Position numbers and translations under genes: made by a program
Assembly: GCA_023263735.1 (NCBI GenBank)
Contig: JALQUQ010000099.1
Span: forward strand, 1 to 8,758
Length of the DNA: 8,758 bases
Source: Paracoccaceae bacterium
GTDB lineage: Bacteria > Pseudomonadota > Alphaproteobacteria > Rhodobacterales > Rhodobacteraceae
Direction: 5' to 3'
The notes under the pieces: generated by a model
Databases searched by the model: none
Seen by the model: only the letters and a program-made list of their open reading frames with translations
Told to the model about the DNA's origin: nothing
Shown: positions 6,447 through 8,758 of the stretch, piece by piece
Layout of the letters: each line of letters opens with the position of its first letter
Position numbering within the stretch: the first letter of the stretch is position 1

Positions 6447-7759
6447 CCGCGCATATCTCTCGCCCCAAGGTCCTGATCATTGCCGAAGCGGCCAACCCGG
6501 AATGGGTGTCGGTGCCGTTGATCGGCTGGTCCCTGTCGCGCGCGCTGGCCGAGGTGGCCGATGTTCACATCGTGACCCAAATCCGCAACCGCCCGGCTTT
6601 TTTGCGGGCAGGATTGGTCGAAGACGTTGATTTTACAGCCATCGATTCCGAGGCCGTCGCAAAACCCCTCTACACTCTGGGCACCAAATTGGCCGGGGAT
6701 GCCCGCCTTGGCTGGACCATCCAGCAGGCGGCGGCGGCGCTTGGTTACCCCTATTTCGAACATCTGATCTGGAAAAAATTCGGCCCCGACCTGCGCGCGG
6801 GCGTCTACGATCTGGTGCATCGGGTGACACCGCTGTCGCCCGTTCAGCAAAGCCCGATCGCGGCCAAACTGCGCCGCATCGGCGTGCCCTTCGTGGTGGG
6901 CCCGATCAATGGCGGCGTGCCATGGCCCAAGGGGTTCGAATCCGAAATGCGGCGCGAGCGGGAATGGCTTTCAAAGTTGCGCGCGGCGTATCGGCTGTTG
7001 CCGGGGCGGCGGTCCACCTTGCGCGCCGATGCGCTTTTGGTCGGCTCTCGCGATACCATGCGTGACATCCCGCTGGCCCATCGGGATCGGGCGATCCACA
7101 TGCCGGAAAACGCCATCGACCCCGCCCGTTTCAACCGCACCGCGGATCATGCCGCCGCCTTGGCCGGAGGGCCGCTCAAGGGGTGCTTTATCGGGCGTCT
7201 GGTGCCCTACAAGGGGGCCGATATGCTGATCGAGGCGGCGGCCCCTCTGCTGGCCCTTGGCCGCATGGAAATCGACATCATCGGGGATGGCCCGATGATG
7301 GAGAGCCTGCGCGCCCAGGCCGCCCCCTTTGGCGACCGCGTGCGTCTGCATGGCTGGGTGGCGCATGACCGGGTTCAGGACATCGCCGCCAACTGCACCG
7401 CATTGACCTTTCCATCGATCCGCGAATTCGGCGGCGGTGTCGTGCTTGAGGCGATGGCGCTTGGCCTTTGCCCCATCGTTGTGGGCTATGCGGGGCCCAA
7501 GGAACTGGTCACCGATCCGTCTGGATTTCGCGTTCCCATCGGCAATCGCGCCCAAATTGTGGCCGAACTTGGGGCCCTGCTGAATTATTGCGCGGATAAC
7601 CCAGAAGTTGTGGCGCAAAAGGCGAAAATTGCGCAAAATAGAGTCACTTCATTGTTCACTTGGTCTGCAAAATCGCGCCAAATATCCCAGATTTATCGCT
7701 GGGTTTTGGACAATCAAACGGCAAAGCCGGACTTCCACTTTGACGATCCCGGGGGCTGA
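6443..7759 (+). CDS. Glycosyltransferase family 4 (GT-B fold), TTG start
   Basis: The 438-residue retaining-type glycosyltransferase is predicted to add a sugar to the repeat unit in the cytoplasm or at the inner membrane face. N-terminal acceptor domain: KVLIIAEAANPEW (9-21) and VVGPINGG (151-158). C-terminal Rossmann domain (PF00534-like): GCFIGRLVPYKG (247-258), the usual phosphate-binding segment, IDIIGDGP (277-284), HGWV (303-306), FPSIREFGGGVVLEAMALG (323-341) with the E-x7-E pair Glu328/Glu336, and GPKELV (351-356). The start is TTG at 6443. AAGGA lies 6 nt upstream, the TTG overlaps the polymerase TGA as TTGA, and the conserved domain begins nine residues later. The frame stays open upstream to 6353, but that part overlaps the polymerase in another frame. 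Tight overlap shows co-translation with the polymerase. The last ~60 codons are noticeably AT-richer than the rest. Confidence 0.92.
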   Translation: MTAHISRPKVLIIAEAANPEWVSVPLIGWSLSRALAEVADVHIVTQIRNRPAFLRAGLVEDVDFTAIDSEAVAKPLYTLGTKLAGDARLGWTIQQAAAALGYPYFEHLIWKKFGPDLRAGVYDLVHRVTPLSPVQQSPIAAKLRRIGVPFVVGPINGGVPWPKGFESEMRREREWLSKLRAAYRLLPGRRSTLRADALLVGSRDTMRDIPLAHRDRAIHMPENAIDPARFNRTADHAAALAGGPLKGCFIGRLVPYKGADMLIEAAAPLLALGRMEIDIIGDGPMMESLRAQAAPFGDRVRLHGWVAHDRVQDIAANCTALTFPSIREFGGGVVLEAMALGLCPIVVGYAGPKELVTDPSGFRVPIGNRAQIVAELGALLNYCADNPEVVAQKAKIAQNRVTSLFTWSAKSRQISQIYRWVLDNQTAKPDFHFDDPGG

Positions 7760-7840
7760 AGGTCAAAACGCCATAACCTTCCACATTTCGGACACCTTTT
7801 CTGTGTACCAACATTGAAATTTGTTGAGAGTTTACGGTCC
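7760..7840 (+). promoter_or_regulatory. Gap between GT4 and PKS genes
   Basis: This 81-bp AT-richer spacer has no clear hairpin terminator and no convincing -35/-10 pair. GAGAG at 7826-7830 is the best ribosome binding site candidate for the PKS ATG, about 10 nt away. The PKS could be read through from the upstream wzy-GT4 unit or have its own promoter; the sequence does not decide. Confidence 0.3.
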
Positions 7841-8758
7841 ATGTCACACCCTTCAGCGCCTGTTCCTGTCGCCGAAACGGATATCGCCATCGTTGGGATG
7901 GCGGCCCACCTTCCGGGTGCCGGGGATGTCGCAACCTTTTGGTCGAACCTGCGCGATGGGATCGAATCGATCCGGTCTCTGTCCGAAGAAGACCTGATCA
8001 AGGCCGGGGAAACCGCGGCCCGCATGGCCAAACCGAACTATGTCCCTTCGGCCGCGACTCTGGAGGGGTTTGAGGGGTTTGACGCCGAATTCTTTGGGTT
8101 TTCCCCGAAAGAGGCCGCGATCCTTGACCCCCAGCACCGCCAATTCCTTGAGGTGGCGTGGGAGGCCTTGGAAGAAGCGGGCCACCCGCCCGAGAAATTC
8201 CCCGGCCGCATCGGGGTGTGGGCGGGCTGCGGCATGGGCAGCTATTTCTATTTCAACCTGTGTTCAAATCGCGATCTGGTCGATCAGACCGGCATGTTCC
8301 TGTTGCGTCATACGGGCAATGACAAGGATTTTCTGGCCACCCGGGTCAGCCACATCCTTGATCTGAAGGGCCCGTCGATCAACATTCAAACCGCGTGTTC
8401 GACCTCGCTCGTCGCGGTTCATTACGCGGGGCAGGCGCTTTTGAACGGCGAATGTGACATGGCCCTTGCGGGCGGGGTCACCATCGAAATGCCCCACGCC
8501 CGCGGTTACCTGTATCAAGAGGGCGAAATTCTTTCGCCCGACGGGCATTGCCACGCCTTTGATCACCGCGCCCAAGGCACCGTTTTCGGCTCGGGGGCGG
8601 GCTGTGTGGTCTTGCGCCGCCTGTCCGACGCGCTGCGCGACGGCGATCATATCTGGGCCAAACGTTGGGTCGAGTCACGTACCGACCGCCCCGCCGTCAT
8701 CGAGAACGATATGAACGCCGCCGTCTATGGATATGGGCATACGCACGAACTCGCCGAC
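7841..8758 (+). CDS. Type I polyketide synthase, N-terminal ketosynthase domain (3' end outside window; tail aberrant)
   Basis: The first 273 residues are a clear modular type I ketosynthase, which would catalyse decarboxylative Claisen condensation. Landmarks: DIAIVGMAAHLPGAGD (14-29), EGFEGFDAEFFGFSPKEA (75-92), LDPQHRQFLEVAWEALEEAG (95-114), GNDKDFLATRVSHILDLKGPS (159-179), the active-site TACSTSLVAVH (184-194, Cys186), GGVTIEMP (211-218) and GEILSPDGHCHAFD (228-241). The style resembles KS domains of hybrid NRPS/PKS enzymes. No loading or docking domain precedes it. The sequence should continue with a VNNDG block and HGTGT. Instead, after DGDHIWA (267-273), residues 274-306 do not look like KS, so both catalytic histidines are missing from what is visible. 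The frame is still open at the window end. The ATG at 7841 fits a GAGAG ribosome binding site and the usual KS N-terminus. Position beside polysaccharide genes suggests a lipid or acyl supply role, but this is inference. Confidence 0.88.
   Translation, partial: MSHPSAPVPVAETDIAIVGMAAHLPGAGDVATFWSNLRDGIESIRSLSEEDLIKAGETAARMAKPNYVPSAATLEGFEGFDAEFFGFSPKEAAILDPQHRQFLEVAWEALEEAGHPPEKFPGRIGVWAGCGMGSYFYFNLCSNRDLVDQTGMFLLRHTGNDKDFLATRVSHILDLKGPSINIQTACSTSLVAVHYAGQALLNGECDMALAGGVTIEMPHARGYLYQEGEILSPDGHCHAFDHRAQGTVFGSGAGCVVLRRLSDALRDGDHIWAKRWVESRTDRPAVIENDMNAAVYGYGHTHELAD
8660..8758 (+). other. Non-ketosynthase tail, possibly a ROK-family sugar kinase fragment in frame
   Basis: The 33 residues encoded here (274-306 of the PKS frame) start KRWVESRTDRP and continue AVIENDMNAAVYGYGHTHEL. 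The pattern RPAVIENDMNAA matches what I know of ROK-family sugar kinases (PF00480), where a helix ending in 'lP' is followed by V-E-N-D-x-N-A-A before the glycine-rich phosphate loop. It does not match the KS core. The change occurs at about 8657-8662. It could be a real fusion, a deletion joining two genes, an insertion in the KS, or an assembly misjoin. The segment is too short for certainty. Confidence 0.45.

Noticed and set aside
8264..8650. 128-codon - strand frame inside the PKS gene
   Set aside because: It is a shadow of the ketosynthase, whose motifs read unambiguously on the + strand.

Overview
The window is 8.76 kb of GC-rich bacterial DNA that reads as part of an exopolysaccharide or capsule biosynthesis locus running into a type I polyketide synthase (PKS) gene. 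Codon bias (C/G-ending codons) and the flavour of the proteins suggest an alphaproteobacterium, most likely of the Rhodobacterales. That placement is an impression from sequence style, not a database result. I see no tRNA, rRNA, CRISPR array, insertion sequence or phage gene.

Layout. (1) Positions 1-302 (+) hold the C-terminal end of a polyprenyl-phosphate sugar-1-phosphate transferase. A perfect palindromic, apparently bidirectional terminator at 322-351 follows. (2) Positions 392-2665 (-) hold a two-gene unit: a BY-kinase-type ATPase, then a Wzz-like polysaccharide co-polymerase whose ribosome binding site lies in the end of the kinase gene. (3) A 347-bp divergent intergenic region (2666-3012) precedes a family 2 glycosyltransferase (3013-3990, +). 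That gene meets a convergent WecG/TagA/CpsF glycosyltransferase (3993-4769, -) with only 2 bp between the stop codons. (4) A 267-bp AT-richer divergent region (4770-5036) carries several CTTTTG-core repeats and inverted repeats. It leads into a Wzy-like membrane polymerase/ligase (5037-6446, +) and a translationally coupled GT4 glycosyltransferase (6443-7759, +). (5) After 81 bp, a type I PKS gene begins at 7841 with a ketosynthase (KS) domain and runs off the window.

Likely teamwork: the sugar transferase loads the first sugar phosphate on undecaprenyl phosphate at the inner membrane. The three glycosyltransferases extend the repeat unit, a flippase outside the window would flip it, the Wzy-like protein polymerises it, and the Wzz/BY-kinase pair controls chain length and export. 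The PKS could supply a lipid or acyl decoration, or could be an unrelated neighbour.

Two points deserve most attention. The KS reading frame stops looking like a ketosynthase after about residue 273, before either catalytic histidine. The last ~33 residues instead resemble a ROK-family sugar kinase segment, so this is either an in-frame fusion or deletion, or an assembly chimera. The second point is the repeat-rich divergent promoter region at 4770-5036.
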